This document shows positions 17,293 to 26,418 of a stretch of DNA of 64,000 nt, piece by piece. The translations under genes were made by a program, and so were the position numbers. Every line of letters begins with the position of its first letter. Position 1 is the stretch's first letter. The notes below the pieces were generated by a model. The model was given only the letters and a program-made list of their open reading frames with translations, made no database searches and was not told the DNA's origin. The DNA is from Gammaproteobacteria bacterium (GTDB lineage: Bacteria > Pseudomonadota > Gammaproteobacteria > Nitrosococcales > Methylophagaceae): positions 145,131-209,130 of the forward strand of contig JACUUH010000001.1 of the NCBI GenBank assembly GCA_014859375.1, in the 5' to 3' direction.

Positions 17293-18456
17293 TTATTTAG
17301 AGTCGTGTAACTCAGATAAAGTTTTAGCTTGAAGGTTTGCCTTTTTTTTATTCTTTAAAACCCTATCTAGAGTTTCCTTTATGCGATGTTGACCCACAGA
17401 AGGTAAACTACCCCACAACACGTCTACTTCCTTAGTACTTCTACCCTCTAAAGATTTAGTGATCTTTTTAATTTTAAAAGTCCATTCACCTTTATCAGTT
17501 AAAACAAAATATAATTTATACCAGTTAGGTATTAATATTTCTGCAGGAGGGAGAATCTCGAATAAAGAACAGTACTTTCTCACAAGTGATTCCATTTCAT
17601 CATGAGATATACGCTTCGAGGTTTCTAAGTTATCTACACCGGTAGCGTTAGTTAGAGCCCTTTTAACTAAACTAAAATCTTTATCATCCCTAAATATACA
17701 AAAGACTTTATGGTCTATCCAAACTTTCTCAGACTTAATGTAAGTATAAAGTTCAAAACTATAATGAGCTCTTGAGTTAAAATAGTCTCTATTATTGGAT
17801 AGATACACAACCAGTTTAGTGGTGGTTTCGGCTAAATCGCTGCTCATTGTTTTAACTGAAGATACGATAACGTGCTCCACCATTCTTTTACTTGTAGGTG
17901 GAATAACGTTATTATTACTATACACACCGTCTGGTGTATTTCCAATTATCTCAGGTAAAAAGTCAAAGGTGAAATCCAAAGGTGAAAGGTTTGGTTCTAA
18001 AGGCTTAACTTCAGTATCTGCTGGTGTGAAGTATCCTTTAAAATAACCATCGCTATCCGATACTACATTAAGATCCCAATGCTCATCTGTATACTTAACG
18101 TCTATGATCTCCTTTATAATACCATCTATCTTATTCACAGCCTTGCTATTTAAATGATTGAATGAATGCTCCTCAGACCCGTAAGGTTTAGGTATGCCCT
18201 TCACTAGATTAGGTGATTCTATTTTAAGGTCTAAATTATCAGCTATGATAGCAGTAGGTCCTTTACCTTCCAATAGATCAAATGTCTTTAAGTTTATTTT
18301 TTTATTGATTTCATAGTCAACATCACATAAAGAGCTTGTTATAGGACCTAGTATATTAGGGCCTAAATTAGCATCTAATGTACTTGCTATCGTATTAAGG
18401 ACTTGTTGGTTTATAGTTAGTTGACTCTTTAAGTCAGATAATGGATTACGGCTCAT
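17293..18456 (-). CDS. Hypothetical protein, paralogue of 18520-19698
   Basis: About 387 residues, starting at the ATG at 18456 (MSRNPLSD) after AGAGG; an upstream in-frame GTG at 18465 is less likely. It is not recognised. It shares with the next gene the block KYCSLFE...PAEI, a W-x-F-K/R-I/V segment and a C-terminal DV.WG.LPS.GQHRIKE.L, as well as GYFKGYFTP near the middle, so the two arose by duplication. The N-terminus is helical and the C-terminus basic. No catalytic motif is visible. They lie in a three-gene minus block with an SbcC-like ATPase, flanked by virion genes. Confidence 0.6.
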   Translation of the reverse strand: MSRNPLSDLKSQLTINQQVLNTIASTLDANLGPNILGPITSSLCDVDYEINKKINLKTFDLLEGKGPTAIIADNLDLKIESPNLVKGIPKPYGSEEHSFNHLNSKAVNKIDGIIKEIIDVKYTDEHWDLNVVSDSDGYFKGYFTPADTEVKPLEPNLSPLDFTFDFLPEIIGNTPDGVYSNNNVIPPTSKRMVEHVIVSSVKTMSSDLAETTTKLVVYLSNNRDYFNSRAHYSFELYTYIKSEKVWIDHKVFCIFRDDKDFSLVKRALTNATGVDNLETSKRISHDEMESLVRKYCSLFEILPPAEILIPNWYKLYFVLTDKGEWTFKIKKITKSLEGRSTKEVDVLWGSLPSVGQHRIKETLDRVLKNKKKANLQAKTLSELHDSK

Positions 18457-18485
18457 TGCACACACCTCTTTGTTTTGGTTATAAA

Positions 18486-18511
18486 TTAAAGGAGGTCAAC
18501 ACCTCCTTTAA
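18486..18511 (-). terminator. Hairpin between the paralogous pair
   Basis: An 11-bp perfect stem (TTAAAGGAGGT / ACCTCCTTTAA) with loop CAAC in the 63-nt gap between the two minus-strand paralogues. It may attenuate transcription of the downstream copy. Confidence 0.6.
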
Positions 18512-18519
18512 TAATATTA

Positions 18520-19698
18520 CTACTCTTCTTCTGAAGAATCTTTATTATTATCTACTTCTTCTAACTTTCGTAACTCTTCTTCATAACGGTGAAGAATAGA
18601 ATCTTTAATTCTATTCTGAGCACTATTAGATAACTTACCCCATGGAATAACGTCATCGTATTTATCATTCATGTTTTTAAATTGACTATCACACTGCACT
18701 CTAAACATCCAACTGTCATTTGATTCTTTGGAGAACACGATAGTGTGCTCCTTGGAAACTTTGATCTGAGCAGGGAACTCCTTTTCAAATAAAGAACAGT
18801 ATTTTGTAACTACGTCACCTATAGTCTTTCTATCCACCGGTAGTACATGATTATAACCGTTCGTTTTTAACGCCTTAAAGAAAGAAGTTCTTAAGATATT
18901 AATATCGCTTTCATTCTTAACAATGGCAAATACGTTATGAGCTAACCAACTCTTATCGGACAAAATGTAAGTTAGTAGGGTTATGTCAAAGTCGTCCTTT
19001 GTTAGACAGACTACAAGCTTTGTAGGAACTCCACCCATGATAGAGTTAGCTACAACTATATGGGTGATTGGAGACCCATTAATCTTTCCGAGCGCATGGC
19101 CGAATTTAGTAACATCATAGACTGCATCTTCCAATGGAGCAACAAGGTCGCTTAACTCCAACACATTACTTGCGTGCCAACCTTTAGTAACCTTATCAGT
19201 TAACACTTTATCTAGACGTCTACATTTTTTAGGATTGGGTTTGAAGTATCCTCTAAACACGTTGTGTACTGTCGTATACAAATCTTCCTGTTTTGACTTA
19301 CTTATATTACCATATGAAATATCTAAATACTCCATAATGAAATTGTTTAACTGGACTCTCTTATCATAACCGTCGACATATATCGCAGATACTGTGCTAG
19401 CTAAGTAATCTTTACTGTAATTTTCTAAGAGATCAATATTATCTATTTTAATATTTAGAGCTCTAGCCATCACCGCAGTAGGACTGTTACCACTTAGGTA
19501 ATCAAACCATTTTCTCAGTAGCATATAACTTATTCTGTCCTCTATTCTATCTGAGAAATTTCCAAGTTGAGAAGACATGGTAGGTCCAAAGATGGATATT
19601 AACGATTCTCCCAATTCCATAAAGCTAGACTGAGTCTGTCTTAACAAAAGAGTCAAGTCTTCTATTTCACCTTTTATAACTGGTGCTTTTTCTAACAT
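18520..19698 (-). CDS. Hypothetical protein, paralogue of 17293-18456
   Basis: A 392-residue protein with AAGGATAAGAC before its ATG. It shares with its downstream neighbour the motifs VTKYCSLFEKEFPAQIKV, DSWMFRV and IPWGKLSNSAQNRIKDSIL, plus FRGYFKPNPKK. The C-terminus is a charged helix ending in an acidic tail (NKDSSEEE). No enzymatic signature, signal peptide or membrane segment. The paralogues differ strongly outside the shared blocks, so the duplication is old. Function unknown. Confidence 0.6.
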   Translation of the reverse strand: MLEKAPVIKGEIEDLTLLLRQTQSSFMELGESLISIFGPTMSSQLGNFSDRIEDRISYMLLRKWFDYLSGNSPTAVMARALNIKIDNIDLLENYSKDYLASTVSAIYVDGYDKRVQLNNFIMEYLDISYGNISKSKQEDLYTTVHNVFRGYFKPNPKKCRRLDKVLTDKVTKGWHASNVLELSDLVAPLEDAVYDVTKFGHALGKINGSPITHIVVANSIMGGVPTKLVVCLTKDDFDITLLTYILSDKSWLAHNVFAIVKNESDINILRTSFFKALKTNGYNHVLPVDRKTIGDVVTKYCSLFEKEFPAQIKVSKEHTIVFSKESNDSWMFRVQCDSQFKNMNDKYDDVIPWGKLSNSAQNRIKDSILHRYEEELRKLEEVDNNKDSSEEE

Positions 19699-19727
19699 GT
19701 CTTATCCTTTTTTTCTGTTCTGGTTAT

Positions 19728-19749
19728 ATTGGGTCGGTTAAGACCCAAT
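19728..19749 (-). terminator. Hairpin between SbcC-like gene and downstream paralogue
   Basis: An 8-bp stem (ATTGGGTC / GACCCAAT) with a 6-nt loop just downstream of the SbcC-like stop codon on the minus strand; it is followed by ATATAACC, a variant of the recurring ATTTATACC tail. Confidence 0.5.
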
Positions 19750-19759
19750 GTTTTTTTAC

Positions 19760-22234
19760 TTACTCTATCACTACATGCTCGTTGTGCTTTTGAGGCACAG
19801 TTATATTAGTGGAGTCTAACACTAAAGTTTCGGCTTGGTTAAATACGCCAAACTGAGAAGCGTAATGACTCACTAAGAATAACTGGGTGTAGTTACCTTG
19901 ATCTATTAACTGCTTGATAAAACTCATTGCGTTAATGCGATGCTGTTCATCAAAGGATCTGGAGAATTCATCTAAATAGATAGGGTATTGTTCCAGACCT
20001 AAATAAACCATAGCCACTATTCTAAAAGCAAAGTCTACAATTTCAACCTGAGCCTCTGAACCTTTAGAAATATCAGGTACTAGATTAAGTTCACCATTGT
20101 TCTTGACAGTTAATGGAAACTTGTAATCTAAATCTCCCGACTCTTTAGCACAAGGTTTAACTTTTAACTCATGCGTCCATACACTTTCAATGATTTGATT
20201 CATGTGCATTACAAAGGCTTCAATGAAACCTAGTAATTGCTCGGCTATCAAACCATCAACAGGAGATAACTCATTGGCTAGAGAAGAAAGTAAGAAGTAA
20301 TCATCTTTCAATGTTACCTCGTCCTCTTTCAAATCCTTTATGATACCTTCAAGAGTTAGTTTCTCAGCACGTTTAGCCTGTACGTCAGCTAACCTAATCT
20401 GATGATCTGAAATAAGTTTAGAGATGGACTTATCTCTTAAAGACTTAACAAAAGTTTCTCTTAACTCTTGTAAATCAGTTAAACTTTTCTCCAAAACTTC
20501 AAACTTAGATAAGTAATTGAGTATAGACTTCTTGTGAGATTCTAATCCATCGGTGTTTTCATCTACTTCATCAATCAAGGCCAAAGAGCTCTCAAGTTTT
20601 TCCTCTAGAGACTTTAATCTAACCTGGATATGTTGAACTTGATTATTCCCCGAGTTAGAATCAAACAACTTCTCCAATTTATTAACTCTTTCCTTATGAC
20701 CTTTAATCTTTGAGTGAATCCCCAAGTCATGTATAAACAGACTGATCTGAGGGATTAAACTTTTAGGGTCTTCCATCAATTCATTAGTACTTAATACATG
20801 TTCCCAAAATTCTGATAGAGCAGGATTAGTGTGAGTTAATTGTCTAAGACTATAGAACTTAGATGAGTATTCTTCTAATAACTCTAATTGATTAGATAAC
20901 TCTTCTTTTTTATTTTCAAGAGTAGTTACATTACCGGTTAGAATTTCCACGTCTTTCTTAAACTTATCTAATTCATTATCAGATCTACCAGGAACCCATC
21001 TGTGACCACACTTAGGACATTCTTGATCCTTTAATGATAAAAGATGTTCTATTTGGCTTTCAGCATAAGCTTTTCTATTTCTATTCTTTTCCAGAGTAGG
21101 CTTTAGATTGTCTAACTCTAGTCTAGTAGAGTCTAAAAGCTTCTTATTGAACTTTCTATCAGGGTTAGGCGGTAGAGTAGATAAAACACTTATAAGTCTA
21201 TCTGAGCAACCTCTAATCGACTCTAAGGCTTCATCTGGATCGGCCTTTAACTCTCTCCAAGTATTTATGGAACGATTCAGTTCATACACTTGCTGTTTTA
21301 GTACAATTAGTTCACCTTTAAGTTTATCGAGGTCGTCTAAATCGACATTATCAAAGTCTTTAATAATTTCATTTAAACCAGAAATCTCCTCACTCAGATT
21401 ATTTCTTTGAGATAACAAAACTTCTCTCTGAGTCTTCATTTTAGATAAATTCTGTTCCAAATCTTCTAAAGAAACAAAATCAAAGTTACCGTTATCCATA
21501 GGGTTGGAAGTTATTAAAGAGGACGATAGTTTATGTATCTGCTCTAGATAGTAAGTTATCTCATTCTCTAAAACTTCGGGATCTTTATAATCATTGTTGT
21601 CTTTTTCCCTTAGGAGTGTATTGAGTAGCTCATGAAGCTTTTTATATTCAGCTTCTATGCCCTCTAAATCTCCCACACTCAATAGTTTATTGGTTTCTGT
21701 TGTTATCCTACCGTGAACGTGTTTAAGCGCACCTTGAGCGTCTCTGGCTGCCGACTTTAACTTCTGGAAAACTCCTAGAGCATAAGTGAAATCGACATCG
21801 CTTAACTTTGTTATCCACTCTCTACGTTTAGCGGGGGATAAGCCTGTGAATTTGACTTCACCTATTAATAACTCGTGAATATCTTGGTTAATTCCGAACT
21901 CTTTTTTAACTAATTCTTTTTGTACTGAAGTATTGACATCCTCAGCAATCTTCTCACCGTTTTTAATAAACGTATGTTTAGCAGAACCCTTGAACTTGGA
22001 GATTAACTTATATTCATTACCTCCTGATTCTAGTTCCATAATCTTGTAACCTCCATTAGAATAGTTACTTCCGTTGGCAGGTAATGGACTCAGCTCAAAG
22101 AGTAATGAACTTTTACCAGAACCATTAGTTCCTAAAATAATCTGATATACGCTAGCAGGAGTATAAACAATTCTTTCGATGTTGTTCAAGAGCATTCTTT
22201 TATATCTAAAAAGTTCTAACTGCTTAATTTTCAA
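19760..22234 (-). CDS. SbcC/Rad50-like recombination ATPase
   Basis: An 824-residue SMC-type ATPase starting at a TTG codon preceded by AAGGAG. Residues 35-42 are the Walker A loop (GTNGSGKS). Two long coiled-coil arms surround a CPKCGH zinc-hook half-site near residue 406; only one CxxC is needed because two molecules share the zinc. Near residue 722 the ABC signature is degenerate (KGSEAQVEI instead of LSGGE). Walker B is YPIYLDEF near 750 and the H-loop SHYASQF near 791. Known relatives (T4 gp46, SbcC) work with a Mre11/SbcD-type nuclease in double-strand break processing. No nuclease partner gene is seen in this window. Confidence 0.88.
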   Translation of the reverse strand: MKIKQLELFRYKRMLLNNIERIVYTPASVYQIILGTNGSGKSSLLFELSPLPANGSNYSNGGYKIMELESGGNEYKLISKFKGSAKHTFIKNGEKIAEDVNTSVQKELVKKEFGINQDIHELLIGEVKFTGLSPAKRREWITKLSDVDFTYALGVFQKLKSAARDAQGALKHVHGRITTETNKLLSVGDLEGIEAEYKKLHELLNTLLREKDNNDYKDPEVLENEITYYLEQIHKLSSSLITSNPMDNGNFDFVSLEDLEQNLSKMKTQREVLLSQRNNLSEEISGLNEIIKDFDNVDLDDLDKLKGELIVLKQQVYELNRSINTWRELKADPDEALESIRGCSDRLISVLSTLPPNPDRKFNKKLLDSTRLELDNLKPTLEKNRNRKAYAESQIEHLLSLKDQECPKCGHRWVPGRSDNELDKFKKDVEILTGNVTTLENKKEELSNQLELLEEYSSKFYSLRQLTHTNPALSEFWEHVLSTNELMEDPKSLIPQISLFIHDLGIHSKIKGHKERVNKLEKLFDSNSGNNQVQHIQVRLKSLEEKLESSLALIDEVDENTDGLESHKKSILNYLSKFEVLEKSLTDLQELRETFVKSLRDKSISKLISDHQIRLADVQAKRAEKLTLEGIIKDLKEDEVTLKDDYFLLSSLANELSPVDGLIAEQLLGFIEAFVMHMNQIIESVWTHELKVKPCAKESGDLDYKFPLTVKNNGELNLVPDISKGSEAQVEIVDFAFRIVAMVYLGLEQYPIYLDEFSRSFDEQHRINAMSFIKQLIDQGNYTQLFLVSHYASQFGVFNQAETLVLDSTNITVPQKHNEHVVIE

Positions 22235-22318
22235 CTGTAACTCCTTACTTTTATATTTGATACTATAGTTTAAGTTACGTTAATACAAAAAAACATTAAT
22301 TTATAATAGGTAATGCAT

Positions 22319-23191
22319 ATGTTAGAAGAATCTAAATTAAAGTTTTATTCAATGGGGATTGTTTCTCAGAACAAACTTTTAGATAGCGACACCGTTTATA
22401 TCTATCCAATAGAGATGGTTCCTTTTGCAGACGGTGATTTAAAAGCTATGGAGCAAGAAGTAATAGGTGCTGGTGTCGACAAGAACAATATACCTTATCA
22501 GATAGCTGTAAACGTAGATAGTTCTGTAGAAGCCGATTGGTTAAGGTTAGGTAACACTAATAGAAGAACGTCCCCTGATGTGCGGCGTGGAGAAAGAGTA
22601 CTGCTATACAGGTACTCTAACTCAGAAAAACTATACTGGGAATCATGGGGTGCTGATGACCATCTAAGAAAATTAGAAACGGTTATTTACACTTGGTCTG
22701 CAACTAGAGATGAAAACGCTGACTCTACCAAACCTGAGAACAGTTACTCACTAGAAGTTTGTACTCACACCAAACAAGTTACATTTAGAACATCTAAAGC
22801 GGATGGCGAACCTTTTGCGTACACTATGCAGTTCAATACTGAGTATGGAGCCGTGGTCTTGCAAGACGATGACGATAACTATTTTGAATTTGATTCAACT
22901 GAAAGAAGATTTACTTTTAAAAATAGAGATGAGGCTCATTTCATTATAGATAAAGAAGATATGGATATTTATCTACCTAATGATCTAAATATAACTGCCG
23001 ATAATAATGTTAATGCGACCGTAGGTAATAATCTAACGCTTAAGGTTGGGGAAATATTGGAAACGCAGGTTGGTAACGAGGGTACTATAGACGTGGCTAA
23101 CAAACTGTTATTCAAAGTAGGTGGAGCTACAATTGAATTAACTCCTGACCTTATCTCAACCAATGCTAGTAAAGTTCAAACTAACTCTTAA
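22319..23191 (+). CDS. Baseplate spike-like protein
   Basis: About 291 residues; the ATG at 22319 is 8 nt after AGG, better than the ATG at 22313. Residues 20-120 form a beta-rich domain with RRGERVLLYRYSNSEKLYWE, typical of the OB-type domain of spike proteins. Residues 220-280 (DLNITADNNVNATVGNNLTL then KVGEILETQVGNEGTIDVAN) form the regular short-strand repeat of a T4 gp5/gpV-type beta-helix. Downstream genes include a PAAR tip. Probable role is the membrane-piercing central spike of a contractile tail. Confidence 0.75.
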   Translation: MLEESKLKFYSMGIVSQNKLLDSDTVYIYPIEMVPFADGDLKAMEQEVIGAGVDKNNIPYQIAVNVDSSVEADWLRLGNTNRRTSPDVRRGERVLLYRYSNSEKLYWESWGADDHLRKLETVIYTWSATRDENADSTKPENSYSLEVCTHTKQVTFRTSKADGEPFAYTMQFNTEYGAVVLQDDDDNYFEFDSTERRFTFKNRDEAHFIIDKEDMDIYLPNDLNITADNNVNATVGNNLTLKVGEILETQVGNEGTIDVANKLLFKVGGATIELTPDLISTNASKVQTNS

Positions 23192-23202
23192 GGTAAATAA
23201 TT

Positions 23203-23808
23203 ATGTCTGTAAGTGCAACGCTTGTTACAGAACCAGATGCAATGATTGAAGGTAGTACTGCTCAGATAGATATTATTGCCAGTGACACCTCTATTAACTC
23301 TTTAACCTTAAGTGGTTACGATGGTGAGTTTACCTTTACGTTAGGTGACTTAGTTGACCCGGAGACAGGTGTGAGTGAACACGGTCACCAATTAAGTTTC
23401 GTCATTATAGACGATACATTAGTGGACACTACCCGATCTCTTAGCGTAACGAAGGTAAATGGTTCTAGTAGTATATCCAGTTACAATATTCCTGACCCCC
23501 TTATTGTTTATCCAGTAATAGATAATCCTCAGACAGATGGATTTGTACTAAATGGTGAACCTTGGGAATACGATGAGATTGAAGGTCTACCAACTTATAA
23601 GTGGGTGGTAGAAATAGACGGTGTTTTAAATTTTGATTTAAATATTAATCTGTATTGGCACGGGTGGGTAACGATACCTGCCGGTCAAAGTTATATTGAA
23701 GTAATTACCTATACTGCCGTTGAAGCCGTTAAGGATTATAACCCTAAAGGTGTGTATGAACAGATAAAACCTAACTGGTGGAATCCAGTTTCTTTCTTGG
23801 AGGATTGA
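23203..23808 (+). CDS. Hypothetical tail-tip cluster protein
   Basis: A 201-residue protein between the spike and the PAAR gene, 11 nt after the spike stop codon. It is beta-rich with many Thr/Ser/Asp and contains TFTLGDLVDPETGVSEHGHQ near residue 45 and a Trp-rich C-terminus (NWWNPVSF). No family is recognised. The stop codon is directly followed by the next ATG, with its ribosome-binding site (GGAGG) inside this gene, so they are translationally coupled. Confidence 0.5.
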   Translation: MSVSATLVTEPDAMIEGSTAQIDIIASDTSINSLTLSGYDGEFTFTLGDLVDPETGVSEHGHQLSFVIIDDTLVDTTRSLSVTKVNGSSSISSYNIPDPLIVYPVIDNPQTDGFVLNGEPWEYDEIEGLPTYKWVVEIDGVLNFDLNINLYWHGWVTIPAGQSYIEVITYTAVEAVKDYNPKGVYEQIKPNWWNPVSFLED

Positions 23809-24357
23809 ATGGGTTTAGCACATTGTCACCCCACTATGTCTTTTGAAGGTAAGAAGCTTAGCGGGTTTTCCGATTACCAAGCTATAGAGAATAGACCTTA
23901 CGTTAGCGTTACACTTTATTCTTTATGGCCAGCCACCGCTATTAGTGGCAATTATATATTACAGGGCGATTTTCCACCTGGATTAAAATGCATGACACCT
24001 GCCGCCCCCATTACGGCTATAGACGGGACACCAGAACCCTTTACAACAACTGAGGTTATGAAAAGCGCCGTGGGTGAATGGGATAATACTTTTGACAAGA
24101 TAATGGCAAGAAGTTATTCAGCGCCTGGATCTGATCAAGGTAGTGTAACTATCTCTGGAGAGAACGTAGGTACTATGGTTAGTCGGACTTATAACTTTAC
24201 TGTGTTCTGCAGCGGTATGAAAACAGCTGGTTCCTCTGTAGTACCTTGGAGTGCTTCTACGAGCGCTACCATTATTGTGTTTAAAGATTGGGAAGCCGAT
24301 GCCGATGCATCCATGTCAGTTATGGAAGCAATAAAGAATGGCGGCTTTAGAGTTTAA
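23809..24357 (+). CDS. Hypothetical tail-tip cluster protein
   Basis: A 182-residue protein starting immediately after the previous stop. It is beta-rich, with Ser/Thr-rich strands and no recognised motif. It contains LAHCHPTMSFEGKKLSGFSD at the N-terminus. The tight coupling with spike, PAAR and neighbours suggests a baseplate hub or spike-adaptor role, but this is inference from position only. Confidence 0.5.
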   Translation: MGLAHCHPTMSFEGKKLSGFSDYQAIENRPYVSVTLYSLWPATAISGNYILQGDFPPGLKCMTPAAPITAIDGTPEPFTTTEVMKSAVGEWDNTFDKIMARSYSAPGSDQGSVTISGENVGTMVSRTYNFTVFCSGMKTAGSSVVPWSASTSATIIVFKDWEADADASMSVMEAIKNGGFRV

Positions 24358-24374
24358 AAAAGGATGAGTTTATA

Positions 24375-24662
24375 ATGCCCCCACAGTCAAGAAAAAGCGA
24401 TATATGTATACCAGAACCTTGTTACCCACCATCTCCGGTTATAGAAGGTTCTCCTGATCACTTCGTAAATTCTCTACCTGTAGCTAGGGTTGGCGATAAA
24501 ATACAAGTGCATTGTCTAGGTAGTAGCTGTCATGATAGTGTTGTATCAGGCGGGTCGGGTACGGTATTTACTAATTCTAAGCCAAGAGCTAGAGTTGGTG
24601 ACCCTATTGGATGCGGTGAAATCCTAGCGGCTGGGTCATTCAATACATTAACTGGAGATTAA
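24375..24662 (+). CDS. PAAR-domain spike tip protein
   Basis: A 95-residue protein with the PAAR pattern: two glycine-rich halves each with a PxARVGD element (LPVARVGDKIQVHCLGSS and KPRARVGDPIGCGEIL) and with Cys and His residues (HCLGSSCH, IGCGE) placed to bind the metal at the tip. PAAR proteins form the sharp cone on contractile-tail and type VI spikes. The length is normal for a stand-alone PAAR. It lies two genes after the spike-like gene, as expected for a tip cluster. Confidence 0.85.
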   Translation: MPPQSRKSDICIPEPCYPPSPVIEGSPDHFVNSLPVARVGDKIQVHCLGSSCHDSVVSGGSGTVFTNSKPRARVGDPIGCGEILAAGSFNTLTGD

Positions 24663-24667
24663 GTTAG

Positions 24668-25009
24668 ATGTTTAAATTAGTAAAAAACATGTTTAAAGTA
24701 TTTAGATTCTTAAATAACTTTGATATCACTGAAGATTCTAAAAACATAATTTTAAGGTCTCCTAAGAATATAGTGTTGGAGTCTGATCAGTCTATTTTAA
24801 TAATGTCTAAGGATGGATATCTAGTTAGTATAGCCAAACAAATTCATGATAACCCTAACTTAGGTTCAAGACCTAGAACATGCAGTGCACTTATAGAGAA
24901 GTGTGATAAAGCTGTTGAGTTGGAAATGAAAGCAACGGCTAAGAAGATAAGCGACATGAATATGGCTAATCGGCTTAAAGCTCGAGAGCAAAGTAGTTGT
25001 CATCACTGA
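24668..25009 (+). CDS. Hypothetical protein after the PAAR gene
   Basis: A 113-residue protein starting 5 nt after the PAAR stop. The N-terminal 40 residues are hydrophobic and basic (LVKNMFKVFRFLNNF), the middle has short beta strands like those of a spike repeat (NIILRSPKNIVLESDQSILI), and the C-terminus is a charged helix ending in CHH. It is the last gene of the spike operon. It may be a small extra spike element; uncertain. Confidence 0.5.
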   Translation: MFKLVKNMFKVFRFLNNFDITEDSKNIILRSPKNIVLESDQSILIMSKDGYLVSIAKQIHDNPNLGSRPRTCSALIEKCDKAVELEMKATAKKISDMNMANRLKAREQSSCHH

Positions 25010-25020
25010 CGGTATAAATA

Positions 25021-25049
25021 AGAGAGTAGTCCAATGCGGACTACTCTCT
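25021..25049 (+). terminator. Bidirectional hairpin terminator
   Basis: A 12-bp perfect stem (AGAGAGTAGTCC / GGACTACTCTCT) between convergent genes. On the minus strand it is followed by TATTTATACCG, on the plus strand by TTTTATTAC. Confidence 0.8.
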
Positions 25050-25058
25050 TTTATTACT

Positions 25059-26321
25059 CTAACCTTTTTGTTTAGATAACTTCAGTAAATAACCTCTGTT
25101 AAATTCATACATATTTGAAGGTACTTTAGAATCGTCTATTGAATTAAGACTTCTCCAATGTGTAGTTTCATAAATGTAATTAGGTTTTAAATGGTCGCGC
25201 ATAGACAGCACGTGAATATCTCTTTCCTTTTTCACCCAGTAATCGCTCATAACCCCTAGATAAGTTATCATTGGATATTTAGGTTGAGGTCTATAGTAGA
25301 ACTTACCAGGGAGAGAACTAAACTCAGGAGTTTCTTTATCTACATGAATGGTGGGTGTGTCAACTATAATGAAAAAAGACTGACTCATGCTACAGTAATC
25401 TTTTATAACGTCATCTGAATAGAGTTCAGCTACAGAAAATTGTTTTGGGTTAACTGTCGACTTTGATAACTTCCTAGTTATTCTAGAAGTATCAATTCTT
25501 TTCATTAAGTCATAAACTCTAGCTGGTAAATTATAATCCTTAAAGTTTACTCTAACCAACCTTTCGTTAACTCTCGATAATACACCACCTTCATCTAAGA
25601 TGTGTAAGTAACCGCCAAGAGACATCAAAACGGTTTTACCTTCAAGGTTCTCATATCTCTCGTCTATCTTGATGTAGGCTACTTCACCCAAAGGTTGTTC
25701 TAATCCATTGGAATGCACATGCTCCCTTGTAATAGGTACTAACTTTATATTACCTAACATACCTAAGTGGTATATGCCAAGGTGGTTTTCACCAGATACT
25801 TGGTTTGACTTACCACCATCTACAACATGCAAAGCATCCTCCACATAGTTAGTTCTATGTAATATTCCATTGACGGTAAATAAACATTCGTTATATAGTT
25901 TAAGGTAATCGGTACCTTCCCTTGTTATCCTTAGATCAGTTTGATCATACCTTGCTGAATTAACAGTATGGTGTTGATTAGGATTAACTAACTGTGCATC
26001 GTAACCTGCCTGGAAAGCATTTCTATATTCAGCAGTTACATAGTTTAGATCTGGGAAGAAATCGGTAAGTTCTAAACCAAAACTACCTATAGACACCAAC
26101 CACTCTATTAAAGTTTTGAAGCTTCTTTGGGCTTCAAAGTGAGGTGGAAGATCTCGAATGTTTATTGTTTGAGGTTTTTCAATGAAGGGTGTATCTAACA
26201 CCAAAAGAACGTCAAGGTAGTTGCTAAAGATATAATTCATGGTTTCTGAAGATATATCTTTTTCTATCCAAACAGACCTTGGAGTTTTTTCTTTTACGAA
26301 AGCATTAATAAATGTATACAT
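25059..26321 (-). CDS. Virion structural protein (phiKZ-like type)
   Basis: A 420-residue protein with the central block LYNECLFTVNGILHRTNYVE followed by DALHVVDGGKS and GENHLGIYHLGMLGNIKLVP, which I associate with structural proteins of phiKZ-related phages. The C-terminal half includes FFIIVDTPTIHVDKE and a Tyr/Pro-rich stretch. No membrane segment or catalytic motif. It is a single-gene minus unit between the spike operon and a fibre operon, and shares its upstream gap (with TTATGG on both strands) with the divergent gene at 26419. Confidence 0.5.
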   Translation of the reverse strand: MYTFINAFVKEKTPRSVWIEKDISSETMNYIFSNYLDVLLVLDTPFIEKPQTINIRDLPPHFEAQRSFKTLIEWLVSIGSFGLELTDFFPDLNYVTAEYRNAFQAGYDAQLVNPNQHHTVNSARYDQTDLRITREGTDYLKLYNECLFTVNGILHRTNYVEDALHVVDGGKSNQVSGENHLGIYHLGMLGNIKLVPITREHVHSNGLEQPLGEVAYIKIDERYENLEGKTVLMSLGGYLHILDEGGVLSRVNERLVRVNFKDYNLPARVYDLMKRIDTSRITRKLSKSTVNPKQFSVAELYSDDVIKDYCSMSQSFFIIVDTPTIHVDKETPEFSSLPGKFYYRPQPKYPMITYLGVMSDYWVKKERDIHVLSMRDHLKPNYIYETTHWRSLNSIDDSKVPSNMYEFNRGYLLKLSKQKG

Positions 26322-26418
26322 TTTAATTTATAAACCTCTTTTTTATATACCCATAACACCCGTGCAAAAGGTTCATCTTATGGATTTTTTTAGTAGACCA
26401 TAACATTGGAGTCTCTTT

